From Paenibacillus alkalitolerans (GTDB taxonomy: Bacteria > Bacillota > Bacilli > Paenibacillales > YIM-B00363), in assembly GCF_016482785.1 (NCBI RefSeq), contig NZ_JAEMXM010000009.1:1-64000 (forward strand): 64,000 nucleotides of DNA, given 5' to 3'. The notes below the pieces were generated by a model. It saw only the letters and a program-made list of their open reading frames with translations. It searched no databases and was not told where the DNA came from. Position numbers and translations under genes: made by a program. Positions 26,989 to 37,381 of the stretch are shown here, piece after piece (positions within the stretch are counted from its first letter, which is position 1; each line of letters opens with the position of its first letter).

Positions 26989-27108
26989 AGCCGCTCCTTC
27001 GCGCGATCCTTCCTCGAGCTCCGCATCCGTTTCACGGGACGGACGAGGCGGAAGTTGTCCGTTTCCTTATGGTTATGTGTCATTTATCGCCAACATGCTT
27101 GTCTTTTG

Positions 27109-27117
27109 TGATACAAT
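27109..27117 (+). promoter_or_regulatory. extended -10 promoter of comN-like gene
   Basis: TGATACAAT (TGn plus TACAAT) lies 35 nt before the comN-like start. The -35 is poor. Confidence 0.4.
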
Positions 27118-27151
27118 AAGAGGAGTCAGACTGGATCGGGGGAGACCGGCA

Positions 27152-27445
27152 ATGACCGAACGGGATCAACGCCTTGGGCGCGAAGATATCGCCGAGGAAC
27201 GCGAAGATGTACAGGGAATGAGCGACAATGAATTGAACGCCATGATTGAAACGATTTGCATGAGTAAAGCGGAAGAATTTCACATGCTCGGTTACGGGAG
27301 CGTCACCGGCAAAGATATATGGGATTGCGTGAGCAGCAAATATAAAGAAACTCCTCCGCTGCACCGGGTCGTCAACGATATATTGTCTTTAAAGACTACG
27401 CAGCTGATGAACTGGATGACGTTAAGCGCTTGGAAAATGAGTTGA
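27152..27445 (+). CDS. comN: ComN-type post-transcriptional regulator
   Basis: A 97-aa protein of the ComN (YrzD) family, which in Bacillus controls comE mRNA localisation and competence. The conserved core spans about residues 30-90, with ICMSKAEEFHMLGYG, KDIWDCVSSKYK and LHRVVNDILSLKTTQLMNWM. The start at 27152 is supported by GGGGGAGA 7 nt upstream; a longer frame exists but crosses the divergent spoVB promoter region. It sits between spoVB and secDF, as in Bacillus. Confidence 0.85.
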   Translation: MTERDQRLGREDIAEEREDVQGMSDNELNAMIETICMSKAEEFHMLGYGSVTGKDIWDCVSSKYKETPPLHRVVNDILSLKTTQLMNWMTLSAWKMS

Positions 27446-27452
27446 GAAGCTT

Positions 27453-27482
27453 AAGGGCGGCCCGTCGGCCGTTCTTTTTTGC
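27453..27482 (+). terminator. intrinsic terminator after comN
   Basis: GGGCGGCC pairs with GGCCGTTC (with G-U pairs), followed by TTTTTT. The secDF promoter begins 5 nt beyond. Confidence 0.7.
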
Positions 27483-27486
27483 GTTT

Positions 27487-27514
27487 TTGACTGGATTTTA
27501 CGAGGTGGTATAAT
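27487..27514 (+). promoter_or_regulatory. sigma-A promoter of secD-secF-CDF-recJ-apt
   Basis: TTGACT (27487-27492), 16 nt, TATAAT (27509-27514) with a TGG extension. A strong promoter 39 nt before secD. Confidence 0.8.
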
Positions 27515-27552
27515 GAGACTATTGGACACAAGAAGGGAGCAAGTTTGCTGCT

Positions 27553-28785
27553 ATGGATATGAAACGAATCGCGGCCTTTATTCTCATCGTGCTCGTAACG
27601 CTAGGGGTCGTAGCCGGGACTAGTCCGTCCTTGTTGGGGGATATCAAGCTCGGACTCGATTTGAAGGGCGGGTTTGAAATTCTTTACGTGGCTGAACCGC
27701 TGGAAGAGGGACAAGCCGTGACCCAAGACTCGCTGCGCGAGACGGCCCGCAGCTTGGAGGAGCGGGTAAACGACGTCGGGACGTCGGAACCGGAAATTAC
27801 ACCGGAAGGCAAAGACCGGATCCGGGTGAAGATTGCCGGCGTGGAGAATGAAGAGGAGGTTCGCGCCATTCTTAGCAAACCGGCGGAGCTGACGTTTCGC
27901 GGTCCGGACGGAACGAAAGAGATGATCGGAAGCGACTTCGTGCAAGGCGGCGCATCCGTTGAATTCAATCAGGCGGGGCGGCCGTACATTGCTTTGAAGG
28001 TGAAGGACGCGGCAAAGTTTGCCGATGTGACGGAGAGATTGTTGGGCCAACCGCTGGCCATTTATTTGGACGAAGAGATGATTTCAGCGCCTACCGTCAA
28101 TGCCGTCATTACGAACGGCCAGGCGATCATTACGGGCGACTACACCTTCGATGAAGCGAAGGAACTGGCCGACATTATCAATCTAGGCGCACTGCCGCTC
28201 AAGCTGACCGAAAAATATACGCAAAGCGTCGGAGCGACGCTCGGACAGCAGTCTCTGCAAGAGACGATGTTCGCCGGCATCATCGGTTCCGCGATCATAT
28301 TGCTATTTATGCTGTCGTTTTACCGGATACCCGGCGTCGTTGCCAGCATTTCTTTAATATCGTACACATGGCTTTTATTGCTTGCGTTCAAGCTGATGGG
28401 CGTCACGCTCACATTGCCTGGAATCGCGGCGTTCGTGCTCGGCATCGGAATGGCGGTCGACGCCAACATCATCACGTACGAACGAATCAAGGACGAGATT
28501 CGCAGCGGCAAGTCCATACTATCCGCTCTGCGCGCCGGTTCGAAGAACAGCTTCCGCACGATCATGGACGCGAATGTTACGACCATCATCGCCGCATCGG
28601 TCATCATGTTCCTAGGTTCGTCTTCCGTGCGAGGCTTCGGACTGATCCTCATTGCGAGCATTGTGGCGAGCATCATTACGAACGTATTCTTCTCGCGGCT
28701 GCTGCTCAACCTTCTCGTGCGAAGCAATCTTGTGAAGAAACCGGGCTATTTCGGCGTGAAGGAGGCGGAAATCAGTGCGCTATAA
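27553..28785 (+). CDS. secD: SecD, protein-export membrane protein
   Basis: RND-type partner of the Sec translocon that uses the proton gradient to complete export. The 410-aa protein has an N-terminal membrane segment, a large extracytoplasmic P1 domain (about 30-240, with LGLDLKGGFEILY) and five C-terminal membrane segments with the GIGMAVDANIITYERIKDE signature. In Bacillus SecD and SecF are fused; here they are separate but overlap by 11 nt. Confidence 0.96.
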   Translation: MDMKRIAAFILIVLVTLGVVAGTSPSLLGDIKLGLDLKGGFEILYVAEPLEEGQAVTQDSLRETARSLEERVNDVGTSEPEITPEGKDRIRVKIAGVENEEEVRAILSKPAELTFRGPDGTKEMIGSDFVQGGASVEFNQAGRPYIALKVKDAAKFADVTERLLGQPLAIYLDEEMISAPTVNAVITNGQAIITGDYTFDEAKELADIINLGALPLKLTEKYTQSVGATLGQQSLQETMFAGIIGSAIILLFMLSFYRIPGVVASISLISYTWLLLLAFKLMGVTLTLPGIAAFVLGIGMAVDANIITYERIKDEIRSGKSILSALRAGSKNSFRTIMDANVTTIIAASVIMFLGSSSVRGFGLILIASIVASIITNVFFSRLLLNLLVRSNLVKKPGYFGVKEAEISAL

Positions 28786-29665
28786 GTTCAACTTCGATTT
28801 TATCAAGCATCGCAAGAAATTTTACGTCTTCTCCACCGCTTTGACCTTGCTAGGGATTATTACGCTCGTTGCGTTAGGGTTAAATTACGGCGTCGATTTT
28901 CGCGCAGGATCTTCGCTGGATATTGATGTCGGCAAACCGACGACCGCGGCGGAAGCGAAAGAAGTATTCGCGAAGGCGGGATTCGCGGACGTAACGCCTA
29001 CCGTAGGCGGTGAGGGCGAGCGCGTTACGGTGCGGTTTAAAGATCCTTTGACGCAGCAGCAAGTGATCGCCGTCGAAGAGGCTTTTAAAGCACAGTATGG
29101 AGATCAAGTATCCAAAGAAGAGAATACGGTGGACCCGGAGCTTGCACGGGAGCAGCTTACCAACGCGGGTATTGCGGTACTGGTGGCGAGCATTTTCATC
29201 ATCATCTATATCAGTATCCGGTTTGAGTGGCGCTTCGCTATTGCAGGCATTGCGGCGCTGCTCCACGACGCATTTATCGTCATTTCCGTGTTCTCCATAT
29301 TCCGCCTTGAAGTGAATCTGCCGTTTATAGTGGCGATATTGACAATCATCGGATACTCTATTAACGATACGATCGTTATTTTCGACCGGATCCGCGAGAA
29401 TTTGCGTTTTGCGAAGCTCAAATCGGCGGGCGACTTATCCGCTATGATAAACAACAGCATTTGGCAGACGTTCACAAGATCCGTCAACACGGTGATGACC
29501 GTATTGATTGCCGCCGTCGCCCTATTCATATTCGGCAGCGAATCGATTCGGCTGTTTTCGCTTGCGATGATCATCGGTCTGGTCAGCGGCGCATATTCTT
29601 CAATATGTATCGCATCTCCGATATGGTTTGAATTGAAAAAAAGGAGTCTCGGGAGGTCCAAATGA
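28775..29665 (+). CDS. secF: SecF, protein-export membrane protein
   Basis: Partner of SecD. The 296-aa protein has an N-terminal RYKFNFDFIKHRKKFYVFS segment, GLNYGVDFRAGSSLDI, and a C-terminal membrane domain with GYSINDTIVIFDRIREN and TRSVNTVMTVLIA. The GTG start lies inside secD, so translation is coupled. It overlaps the CDF gene by 4 nt (ATGA). Confidence 0.96.
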   Translation: MRYKFNFDFIKHRKKFYVFSTALTLLGIITLVALGLNYGVDFRAGSSLDIDVGKPTTAAEAKEVFAKAGFADVTPTVGGEGERVTVRFKDPLTQQQVIAVEEAFKAQYGDQVSKEENTVDPELAREQLTNAGIAVLVASIFIIIYISIRFEWRFAIAGIAALLHDAFIVISVFSIFRLEVNLPFIVAILTIIGYSINDTIVIFDRIRENLRFAKLKSAGDLSAMINNSIWQTFTRSVNTVMTVLIAAVALFIFGSESIRLFSLAMIIGLVSGAYSSICIASPIWFELKKRSLGRSK

Positions 29666-30621
29666 CGGAGAATCGTCACGCCAGGGCGGAATTCGCCGCA
29701 TGGCTCGGCATTATCGGAAATTTGAGTTTGGCTGTTATGAAAGGGGTCGTCGGTTTTCTGTCGGGCAGTAAAGCGTTGATTGCCGATGCCGCCAACTCCG
29801 CTTCCGACGTCGCCGGATCGTTCGCCGTATTGATCGGCTTAAAGGCGGCCAAGCGCCCGCCGGACAAAGATCACCCGTACGGGCACGGCAAGGCCGAATC
29901 GATAGCGGCGATTATCGTGTCGGTGCTGCTGTTATTGGTCGGTTTCGAAGTGGCCCAGTCGGCGGTTCATGCGATTTTTTTCGCCGATGAACCGCCGCAG
30001 GCGCCTAAGTGGTATGCCATTGTAGCGCTGCTTATCGCCATTGTAGCCAAGGAAATTCTGTTTCAATATAAATTCCGTCTTGGTAAAGAGTTGAATTCCC
30101 AAGCGCTCATTGCTAACGCATGGGATCATCGAACCGACGTAATGTCTTCTTCCGCCGCGCTTCTTGGGGTGGGCGCTTCAGTTCTGGGAGAGCGCCTAGG
30201 GATGCCGTGGCTGTATTATGCCGACCCGGTGGCAGGATTTTTCGTCGCGGTGTTGGTGCTTCGCATGGGATACAAATTAATTATGGAATCGATCCATAAC
30301 ACGATGGACCACGTTCTTCATGCGGAAGACGCGGAGGAATTGATCCAAACCGCTCAAAGCGTGCGGGGCGTTATTACGGTGGATGAGCTTCGGGCGAGAG
30401 AGCACGGCCATTATGTCATTGTCGATTGCAAAATCAGTGTAAATCCGCGTATTACGGTGATGGAAGGCCACGATATTGCCAAAGCCGTAAAGCATGAGCT
30501 GATGAAGTCGTACACGCATGTGTCGGACGTATTCATTCACGTGAACCCGTATGATCCGGGTTATCCGTACAAAAGCGCAAGCGATACCAATCAAGAAGAT
30601 TTTCCGACCTTATTACATTAA
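29662..30621 (+). CDS. cation diffusion facilitator (CDF) family transporter
   Basis: Predicted divalent-metal/proton antiporter (zinc, iron or manganese efflux). The 319-aa protein has six membrane segments in the first 210 residues. Metal-binding motifs are in TM2 (IADAANSASDVAGSF) and TM5 (ANAWDHRTDVMSSSAA), giving DxxxD and HxxxD. Between TM2 and TM3 lies the conserved DKDHPYGHGKAE loop, and a C-terminal cytoplasmic dimerisation domain (about 215-300) follows. The metal cannot be told with confidence from sequence. It is coupled to secF. Confidence 0.92.
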   Translation: MTENRHARAEFAAWLGIIGNLSLAVMKGVVGFLSGSKALIADAANSASDVAGSFAVLIGLKAAKRPPDKDHPYGHGKAESIAAIIVSVLLLLVGFEVAQSAVHAIFFADEPPQAPKWYAIVALLIAIVAKEILFQYKFRLGKELNSQALIANAWDHRTDVMSSSAALLGVGASVLGERLGMPWLYYADPVAGFFVAVLVLRMGYKLIMESIHNTMDHVLHAEDAEELIQTAQSVRGVITVDELRAREHGHYVIVDCKISVNPRITVMEGHDIAKAVKHELMKSYTHVSDVFIHVNPYDPGYPYKSASDTNQEDFPTLLH

Positions 30622-30656
30622 TTTGCATTAGGGCGGGGAAAAGGAGCGATGCTTGC

Positions 30657-33077
30657 ATGCTTTCATCGAAGGCGCGCTGGAAGATCGGCTCCCCCGATCC
30701 GGCCGGCGCCCGAGCGCTTCAAGACCGTTTGAACATACGTCCGCTGCTCGCCGCGCTGCTTGCCGCAAGAGGCATCGGTGCGGAAGAAGCGGAAATTTTG
30801 CTTTCGGCGAAATTGGAGTTTCATGACCCGATGCTTCTTGACGGCATGGCAGTCGCGGCGGAACGTATCGAACGGGCCGTGCGGGACGAACAATACATAC
30901 GCATATACGGGGACTACGACGCGGACGGCGTCAGCAGCACTTCGTTAATGGTTCGGCTGATGCGGATGTTGGGCGCGCGTTTCGACTATTACATTCCGCA
31001 TCGGGTAACGGAAGGCTACGGCCTCCATGTCCATGCGATCGAGCAAGCGCATAGCGAAGGAGTGGGCTTGCTTGTGACGGTCGACACCGGGATCAGCGCG
31101 GCGGAGCAAGTGGACAAGGCGACGGAGCTCGGCTTGGATGTCATCGTTACCGATCATCACGAGCCGCCGGAAGTGCTGCCGAATGCGGTGGCCGTAATAA
31201 ATCCGAAAAAATCAGCCTGCCCGTACCCTTTTAAAGGATTGGCAGGCGTAGGGGTCGCTTTCAAGCTTGCTCAAGCGCTTCTGCGGCGCGTCCCCGAAGA
31301 GCTTGCGGAATATGCCGCCCTCGGGACGATCGCCGATTTAATGCCGCTAACCGGGGAAAATCGCTGCATCGTGAAGCTCGGTTTGGAGAGAATGCGGGAC
31401 AGCCCGTATGCCGGTTTCCGGGCATTGTTTCGAGTTGCCGGCATTTCCGGCAAAGAGGTCACTGCGGGTCAGATCGGATTTTCCGTTGCGCCGCGTGTGA
31501 ACGCTGTCGGGCGTCTCGACAGCGCGGACGAGGCCGTTCGCTTGCTCGTGACGGACAAGGAGGACGAGGCGGAGACGCTCGCTCTGCGGCTTGACGCCTT
31601 GAACGGCGAACGGCAATCGATCGTTGAACAAACGGCGGCGGAGGCTTTTGAGCAAGTGGAGAAGTTTCCGGAACCGTCGGATACCATCGTCGTGTCTTCT
31701 TCAGGATGGAATCCTGGGGTCATCGGGATCGTCGCTTCCAAGCTTGTGGAGCGTTACTTCAAACCTTCCATCGTTATCGCTGTTGATGAGGAGACGGGAC
31801 TCGGCAAAGGATCCGCCCGCGCGGTGCCAGGCTTTCATCTGTTTGAAGCGCTTCAGCACTGCGCGGATTGTTTGGAGCATTTCGGCGGGCACGAATCGGC
31901 CGCCGGACTTACCGTGCGGATTGATCGTTTGGAACAGTTCGTCCGCCGGTTGAACGAGTATGCCGAACGCACGATTACTCCGGAAATGAAGCTCCCGTCT
32001 CTCGCCGCGGATTCGGAGCTAAGCTTAGGGGACATTACGGTGGAAAATATAGAGGAGTTGGACAAGCTCGCTCCATACGGGATGCAGCATACGACGCCCC
32101 GGTTTGTGCTCAGAGGCGCCGTCGCCGGCAGCGCGTCGGTGCTCGGCAAAGACCGCAAGCACTTGAAAATCGCGTTGCGGGGCGACCGCACCGGCGCGGA
32201 GGTGAATGCGGTATGCTTCGGAATGGGCGGACTTGCTCCGTTCATCAGCTCAGGAGCCCGCGTCGATCTGCTCGGCGAGCTGTCCGTCAACGAGTGGAAA
32301 GGACGGAAATCAGCGCAGTTGATCGTGAAGGACTTGCGCATTCCGCACAGGCAGCTGTTCGATTGGCGCGGAGCTGTGACATCGAAGGCGATGAACGACA
32401 ACTTCTTGCAATGGGGAATTGCGCAACGAAATGCGGCCATACTTGTTTCCGAGCGCGACGGAGTTCCTCCGCTCTTCGAACCGTGGGCCGAATCCATGCC
32501 GGTACATAAGTTTCAATACGACGGGAAGTGCGAGCCGGCCAACGCTGGGGCCGCCCGCAATCCGACGTTCGAGAACGTTACGGATATGATCGTTGCATGC
32601 TGCCCGTTTCCTTTGCACTCATTTCGTCATATACTAGAACAGTGTGCTTCTTTAGAGCGGATATACGCAGCGTTCGGTGAACGAAACACCGGTGCGAACC
32701 GGCTGTGTGACAGGTCGTCGCTTGGCGTTATGTACTCGGCCGTGAAAGAAGCATGCCCCGCACCGCATAATGCGCTTGTGGAAACGGTTTCCCGCCTTAC
32801 CGGTTTCGATATCGGACAAGCCGGATTTGCGCTTCAGGTGTTTCGCGAGCTTCAGCTGTTGGAAGAAGAGGCCGGCGAAGGAATCATCCGGTGCCCGCCT
32901 TCTCCGAGGAAGAGGGATTTGCGGGAGTCGCCGACGTACCGAATGGAAGAAGAAGCGGAAAGAGCCCGCCGCTATTGGGCGGGATGTCCGGTTGAAACGT
33001 TGACGCGGAGGTTGCTTGCGCCGCTCGACCTCCTTGAAGATCAAGAAGCTGAACAAATAACGGAGGCTATTTTATGA
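30657..33077 (+). CDS. recJ: RecJ, single-strand-specific 5'-3' exonuclease
   Basis: DHH-family nuclease of recombination and mismatch repair. The 806-aa protein is longer than E. coli RecJ (577 aa) because of the C-terminal domain found in Bacillus-type RecJ. Catalytic motifs are DYDADG (86-91), DTGIS (142-146) and TDHHE (165-169). The DHHA1 domain has GHESAAGLTVR. An OB-fold follows around 460-570, and the extra region spans about 575-800. It overlaps apt by 4 nt. Confidence 0.95.
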   Translation: MLSSKARWKIGSPDPAGARALQDRLNIRPLLAALLAARGIGAEEAEILLSAKLEFHDPMLLDGMAVAAERIERAVRDEQYIRIYGDYDADGVSSTSLMVRLMRMLGARFDYYIPHRVTEGYGLHVHAIEQAHSEGVGLLVTVDTGISAAEQVDKATELGLDVIVTDHHEPPEVLPNAVAVINPKKSACPYPFKGLAGVGVAFKLAQALLRRVPEELAEYAALGTIADLMPLTGENRCIVKLGLERMRDSPYAGFRALFRVAGISGKEVTAGQIGFSVAPRVNAVGRLDSADEAVRLLVTDKEDEAETLALRLDALNGERQSIVEQTAAEAFEQVEKFPEPSDTIVVSSSGWNPGVIGIVASKLVERYFKPSIVIAVDEETGLGKGSARAVPGFHLFEALQHCADCLEHFGGHESAAGLTVRIDRLEQFVRRLNEYAERTITPEMKLPSLAADSELSLGDITVENIEELDKLAPYGMQHTTPRFVLRGAVAGSASVLGKDRKHLKIALRGDRTGAEVNAVCFGMGGLAPFISSGARVDLLGELSVNEWKGRKSAQLIVKDLRIPHRQLFDWRGAVTSKAMNDNFLQWGIAQRNAAILVSERDGVPPLFEPWAESMPVHKFQYDGKCEPANAGAARNPTFENVTDMIVACCPFPLHSFRHILEQCASLERIYAAFGERNTGANRLCDRSSLGVMYSAVKEACPAPHNALVETVSRLTGFDIGQAGFALQVFRELQLLEEEAGEGIIRCPPSPRKRDLRESPTYRMEEEAERARRYWAGCPVETLTRRLLAPLDLLEDQEAEQITEAIL

Positions 33078-33592
33078 GCATTAACTTTAAAGACCACATT
33101 CGGGTCATCATGGATTATCCGCAGCCGGGAATTCGGTTTAAAGACATAACGACGCTGCTTAGTAACGGTCCCGTGTACAAAGAGGCGATTGACTCCATTG
33201 CGGAGTTGGTGGCAGGCAAGCAGATCGACGTCATATGCGGTCCGGAAGCGAGAGGCTTCGTCGTCGGAGCCCCTCTGTCGTATAAGCTTGGCATCGGCTT
33301 CGTACCGATCCGCAAGAGCGGCAAACTGCCATACGAATCCATTGAAGCAAGCTATGATTTGGAATATGGCAAAGACAAACTTGCGATCCATGCGGATGCC
33401 ATTAAACCGGGCCAGAAGGTGCTGATCGCGGATGATTTGTTGGCGACCGGCGGCACCATTTCCACGTGTGTCGACTTGGTGCGCAAACTAGGCGGGGAAG
33501 TTGTCGGGACGGCTTTCTTGATTGAGCTTTCCTACTTGTCCGGAAGAGAAAAACTGCAAGAGATCGATGTCGCTTCTTTAATCACATACTAA
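33074..33592 (+). CDS. apt: adenine phosphoribosyltransferase
   Basis: Salvages adenine to AMP with PRPP. The 172-aa protein has the N-terminal FKDHIRVIMDYPQPGIRFKD and the PRPP-binding loop VLIADDLLATGGT (about 116-128). GPEARGFVVGAPLSYKLG is the conserved adenine-side segment. Last gene of secD-secF-CDF-recJ-apt, followed by a strong terminator shared with uraA. Gene order recJ-apt-relA is as in Bacillus, here with uraA inserted on the other strand. Confidence 0.97.
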   Translation: MSINFKDHIRVIMDYPQPGIRFKDITTLLSNGPVYKEAIDSIAELVAGKQIDVICGPEARGFVVGAPLSYKLGIGFVPIRKSGKLPYESIEASYDLEYGKDKLAIHADAIKPGQKVLIADDLLATGGTISTCVDLVRKLGGEVVGTAFLIELSYLSGREKLQEIDVASLITY

Positions 33593-33596
33593 GAGT

Positions 33597-33633
33597 AAAG
33601 GACGTCCTCGTCGCCGAGGGCGTCCTTTTTTTG
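33597..33633. terminator. bidirectional terminator between apt and uraA
   Basis: AAAGGACGTCCTCG pairs with CGAGGGCGTCCTTT around a TCGC loop (one mismatch), followed by T7. It serves both converging genes. Confidence 0.9.
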
Positions 33634-33639
33634 GATTGT

Positions 33640-34917
33640 TTACTCGTTCTTCAGCTTGAGCAGCTCCAGCAGCTTGAAGAAGAGGCCGAGCAGGATCGAA
33701 ACGACGGTTGCGAGCGCCATCCCTTTGATCGAGAAGCTGCCGAACGCCAACGTCGCGCCGCTGATGCCGATGACAAGAACGACGGCGGTCAAAATTAGGT
33801 TGGACGGTTTGGAATAATCCACTTTCGTCTCGACGAGCATACGCACGCCCGATGCGGCGATGACGCCGAACAACAGGATCGACACGCCGCCCATGACCGT
33901 TTCCGGGATCGTCGCGATGAGCGCCGCCAATTTGCCGACGAAGGAAAGGAGAATGGCGATGACGGCCGCTCCGCCGATGACCCACACGGAGTATACGCGC
34001 GTAATGGCCAGCACGCCGATGTTTTCGCCGTATGTAGTGTTCGGCGTCGAGCCGACGAAGCCGGACGCCAGCGTCGAGATGCCGTTGCCGAGCAGCGAGC
34101 GTCCGAGTCCCGGCTCTTTCGTCAAATCTTTGCCGACGATGTTTCCGGTAACGATTAAGTGGCCGATATGCTCCGCGATGACAACGAGCGCAGCAGGCGC
34201 GATGATCGCGATGCTAGCCGCATCGAATACCGGAGCCGTGAACGTCGGAATACGGAACCAGTCGGATTCGCGCACAGGATCGAAGACGACGAGCCCGTAC
34301 GCGGCAGCAACCGCGTAACCGGCGGCGAAACCGATCAAAATCGGAATGATTTTCAAAAATCCGCGGAACATCACCGAACCGATTACGGTGACGAGCAGCG
34401 TGATAACGGACACCGTGATCGCTTTCGGATCGGGGGTCCAATCTTCCGGGCGCGTATACTCGGGGGGAAGCCATCCCGCCATCCGTGCGGCGACCGGCGA
34501 AAGCTCGAGGCCGATGACGGCAACGATCGCGCCCATCGCGGCCGGCGGAAACACTACGTCGATCCAACGCGTACCCACCGCCCATACAAGCAGCGCCACC
34601 GCCGTAAAAATAACGCCGGCGACGACGAACCCGCCCAATGCATGGGCGTAGTCTTTCGAACCGAGCACAACGAATACGGGGGAAAGGAAAGCGAAGCTTG
34701 AGCCTAGGTACGCAGGAATCTGCCCTTTACATATGATGAGATAAAACAGCGTTCCGATCCCGTTCATCAGCAGGATTGTCGCCGGATCGACTTTAAACAG
34801 CGCCGGCACGAGCACCGTTGCGCCGAACATGGCGAACAAGTGCTGCAAGGAAAGCGGCAATGCCGCAAGCAGCGGAGGCCTCTCTTGCACTCCGATGGAG
34901 CGTTGTTCAGTGGACAT
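33640..34917 (-). CDS. uraA: uracil permease family transporter (UraA-type)
   Basis: Nucleobase:cation symporter-2 family protein predicted to import uracil. The 425-aa protein has about 14 membrane segments, including LSLQHLFAMFGATVLVPALF near the N-terminus (family signature QHLFAMFGATVLVP) and the substrate-site region VIAEHIGHLI (about 248-257) with NTTYGENIGVLAITRV. Xanthine and uric-acid carriers share the fold; the AEHIGHL motif favours uracil. No PyrR-binding leader is seen. An extended -10 (TGTTAATAT, minus strand, 34993-35001) may drive it. Confidence 0.88.
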   Translation of the reverse strand: MSTEQRSIGVQERPPLLAALPLSLQHLFAMFGATVLVPALFKVDPATILLMNGIGTLFYLIICKGQIPAYLGSSFAFLSPVFVVLGSKDYAHALGGFVVAGVIFTAVALLVWAVGTRWIDVVFPPAAMGAIVAVIGLELSPVAARMAGWLPPEYTRPEDWTPDPKAITVSVITLLVTVIGSVMFRGFLKIIPILIGFAAGYAVAAAYGLVVFDPVRESDWFRIPTFTAPVFDAASIAIIAPAALVVIAEHIGHLIVTGNIVGKDLTKEPGLGRSLLGNGISTLASGFVGSTPNTTYGENIGVLAITRVYSVWVIGGAAVIAILLSFVGKLAALIATIPETVMGGVSILLFGVIAASGVRMLVETKVDYSKPSNLILTAVVLVIGISGATLAFGSFSIKGMALATVVSILLGLFFKLLELLKLKNE

Positions 34918-35051
34918 GGCGGATCGAGTTCCCCTTTCAAATGATTGTGGACATTTTTCGACAAAATTCTTGTTATTTCCATTTCATTCGACATATTAAC
35001 AAAAACTTCACAATTCGTCTGGTAGTATTTCTCTTGCAATATGCGCGATTC

Positions 35052-35081
35052 TTGACGTAAAGCATGAAACAAAGGCATAAT
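35052..35081 (+). promoter_or_regulatory. sigma-A promoter of relA-dtd
   Basis: TTGACG (35052-35057), 18 nt, CATAAT (35076-35081), about 55 nt before the relA start. Confidence 0.7.
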
Positions 35082-35136
35082 GGATTACAAAATTCGATTT
35101 TAGGAGTCTAAAGCGTTTATGGAAGAAAGGCAGCCG

Positions 35137-37356
35137 ATGGGAATCGAGCAATTGCTCGAGAAGGCATCTTCATATATTAAAGAAGCCGACTTGGCGCGCA
35201 TCCGGGAGGCGTATGCGTTCGCGGAGTCAGCCCACCGCGGCCAAACCCGCAAATCCGGCGAACCTTACATTCTTCATCCGGTTGCGGTTGCCGACATCTT
35301 GGTGGACCTCCAAATGGACGCAACGACCGTCATCGCCGGTCTGCTTCATGATGTCGTCGAAGACACCAACGTGACGACGCAAGACTTGGAAGCGAAGTTC
35401 GGGCGCACGTGCGCGCTTCTGGTCGACGGCCTCACAAAGCTTGAGAAAATCGAATTTAAATCGAAAGAAGAAGCGCAGAACGAAAATTATCGAAAAATGT
35501 TTATCGCGATGGCGCAAGATATTCGTGTGATCATTATCAAGCTGGCTGACCGACTGCATAATATGCGTACGTTGAAATTTCAATCCGAGGAGGCCCGGCG
35601 CCGCATCTCGGAGGAAACGCTTGAAATCTTCTGTCCGATCTCCCACCGGCTCGGGATGGCCGCCATCCGGTGGGAGATGGAGGACATCTCGCTTCGCTAT
35701 TTAAATCCTCAGCAGTATTATCGAATCGTAAATCTCATGCAGAAAAAGCGTGCCGAACGGGAGCTCCATATCTCGGAAGTAATGGACAAAATCCGTGAGA
35801 AGCTGGTGGAGATGGGCATCGAAGCCGACATCAGCGGCCGCCCTAAGCACATCTACAGCATATATAAGAAAATGATGTCCAGAAACAAGCAATTTAATGA
35901 AATCTACGATCTTTTGGCGATTCGGATCATCGTGGACAACGTGAAAGACTGTTACGCTACGCTTGGCATCATCCATACGCTTTGGAAGCCGATGCCCGGA
36001 CGTTTCAAAGACTACATCGCCATGCCGAAACCGAACATGTACCAGTCGCTGCATACGACCGTCATCGGTCCGAAGGGCGAGCCGACGGAGGTGCAAATCA
36101 GAACATGGGATATGCATCGCACATCGGAATACGGGATTGCCGCGCATTGGGCGTACAAGGAAGGAAAGGACGGTTCGGCCACGGCGGTGCCGTCCGGTTC
36201 GTTCGAAGAGAAAATGACGTTCTTCCGCGAAATATTGGAGCTTCAGCACGAAGCGAAAGACGCCGCGGAATTCATGGAGTCGCTTCGAATGGATTTCTTC
36301 ACGGATTTGGTGTACGTCTTTACGCCGAAAGGCGAAGTGATCGAGCTTCCGGCCGGATCCGTGCCGCTCGATTTTTCGTACCGGATTCACACCGAGATCG
36401 GCAACCGCACGATCGGCGCGAAAGTAAACGGGCGAATCGTCCCTCTCGACCATCAATTGAAAACCGGCGATATCGTCGAAATTCTTACATCGAAGCATTC
36501 GTACGGTCCTAGCCAGGACTGGTTGAAGATCGCCCAATCTTCGCACGCCCGAAGCAAAATCAAGCAATGGTTCAAGAAAGAGAAGCGGGAAGAGAACGTC
36601 GCCAAGGGACGGGAAGCGCTCGAGCGCGAAGTGAAACGGCTCGGCTACGAAACGTCCGAGGTGTTGACGGACGAAAAGCTGCTCGAGACGGCCAAGCGGT
36701 TTAATTTCAACGATATCGAGGATATGCTGTCCGCTATCGGCTTCGGGGGCATTACCGCCGCGCAAATTGTTACGCGCTTGACGGAGAAACTGCGCAAGGA
36801 GTCGGAAGAAACGTCACAGCTGCAGCTTACATCCGAAGTGAGGGAATTGAAGCCTGCTTCCCAAACGGCCGTGCGGTCTTCGCGTCCCCGTTCCGCGCAA
36901 GGCGTGCGGGTAAAGGGTGTGGACAATCTGCTCGTCCGGTTCGCACGCTGCTGCAATCCCGTTCCCGGCGACGATATTGTCGGTTATATTACGCGGGGGC
37001 GCGGAGTATCGGTGCACCGCAAGGATTGCCCCAATATCGCCCTGTGCGAGGAAGGCGCCGGAGACGACGCGAACCGGGTCATCGAAGTGGAATGGTCCCC
37101 TCTCATGCCCGAAGCCAATTACAGCGTCGATATTGAAATTACAGGCCACGAGCGGCGCGGGTTGTTGAACGAAGTGCTGCAGGCGGTTTCGGAAACCAAG
37201 ACGAATATGTCCGCGGTGTCGGGCCGCTCCGATAAAAACAAAGTAGCGATGATCCACATGACGTTATTGATCCGGAATACGGAGCATCTTCAGTCGGTGG
37301 TGGAAAAAATCAAGCGGGTGCGCGACGTGTATTCCGTTCAGCGCATCATGCAATAA
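35137..37356 (+). CDS. relA: RelA/SpoT bifunctional (p)ppGpp synthetase/hydrolase
   Basis: Makes and degrades the stringent-response alarmone. The 739-aa protein has an HD hydrolase domain (about 30-185, with [10 protein letters not shown] as [10 protein letters not shown]), synthetase domain (about 220-345, [19 protein letters not shown]), TGS domain (about 388-450), zinc-finger/helical region and ACT domain (about 660-735). The intact HD residues indicate both activities. The ATG at 35137 ([11 protein letters not shown]) has AGAAAGG 6 nt upstream; an ATG 18 nt earlier is an alternative with a poorer site. Confidence 0.96.
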   Translation: MGIEQLLEKASSYIKEADLARIREAYAFAESAHRGQTRKSGEPYILHPVAVADILVDLQMDATTVIAGLLHDVVEDTNVTTQDLEAKFGRTCALLVDGLTKLEKIEFKSKEEAQNENYRKMFIAMAQDIRVIIIKLADRLHNMRTLKFQSEEARRRISEETLEIFCPISHRLGMAAIRWEMEDISLRYLNPQQYYRIVNLMQKKRAERELHISEVMDKIREKLVEMGIEADISGRPKHIYSIYKKMMSRNKQFNEIYDLLAIRIIVDNVKDCYATLGIIHTLWKPMPGRFKDYIAMPKPNMYQSLHTTVIGPKGEPTEVQIRTWDMHRTSEYGIAAHWAYKEGKDGSATAVPSGSFEEKMTFFREILELQHEAKDAAEFMESLRMDFFTDLVYVFTPKGEVIELPAGSVPLDFSYRIHTEIGNRTIGAKVNGRIVPLDHQLKTGDIVEILTSKHSYGPSQDWLKIAQSSHARSKIKQWFKKEKREENVAKGREALEREVKRLGYETSEVLTDEKLLETAKRFNFNDIEDMLSAIGFGGITAAQIVTRLTEKLRKESEETSQLQLTSEVRELKPASQTAVRSSRPRSAQGVRVKGVDNLLVRFARCCNPVPGDDIVGYITRGRGVSVHRKDCPNIALCEEGAGDDANRVIEVEWSPLMPEANYSVDIEITGHERRGLLNEVLQAVSETKTNMSAVSGRSDKNKVAMIHMTLLIRNTEHLQSVVEKIKRVRDVYSVQRIMQ

Positions 37357-37381
37357 CCGGGATCTTGGAGGAATTACACGC

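Noticed and set aside
35701-36765. 354-aa minus-strand frame opposite relA
   Set aside because: Entirely within the well-supported relA gene; no recognisable domain.
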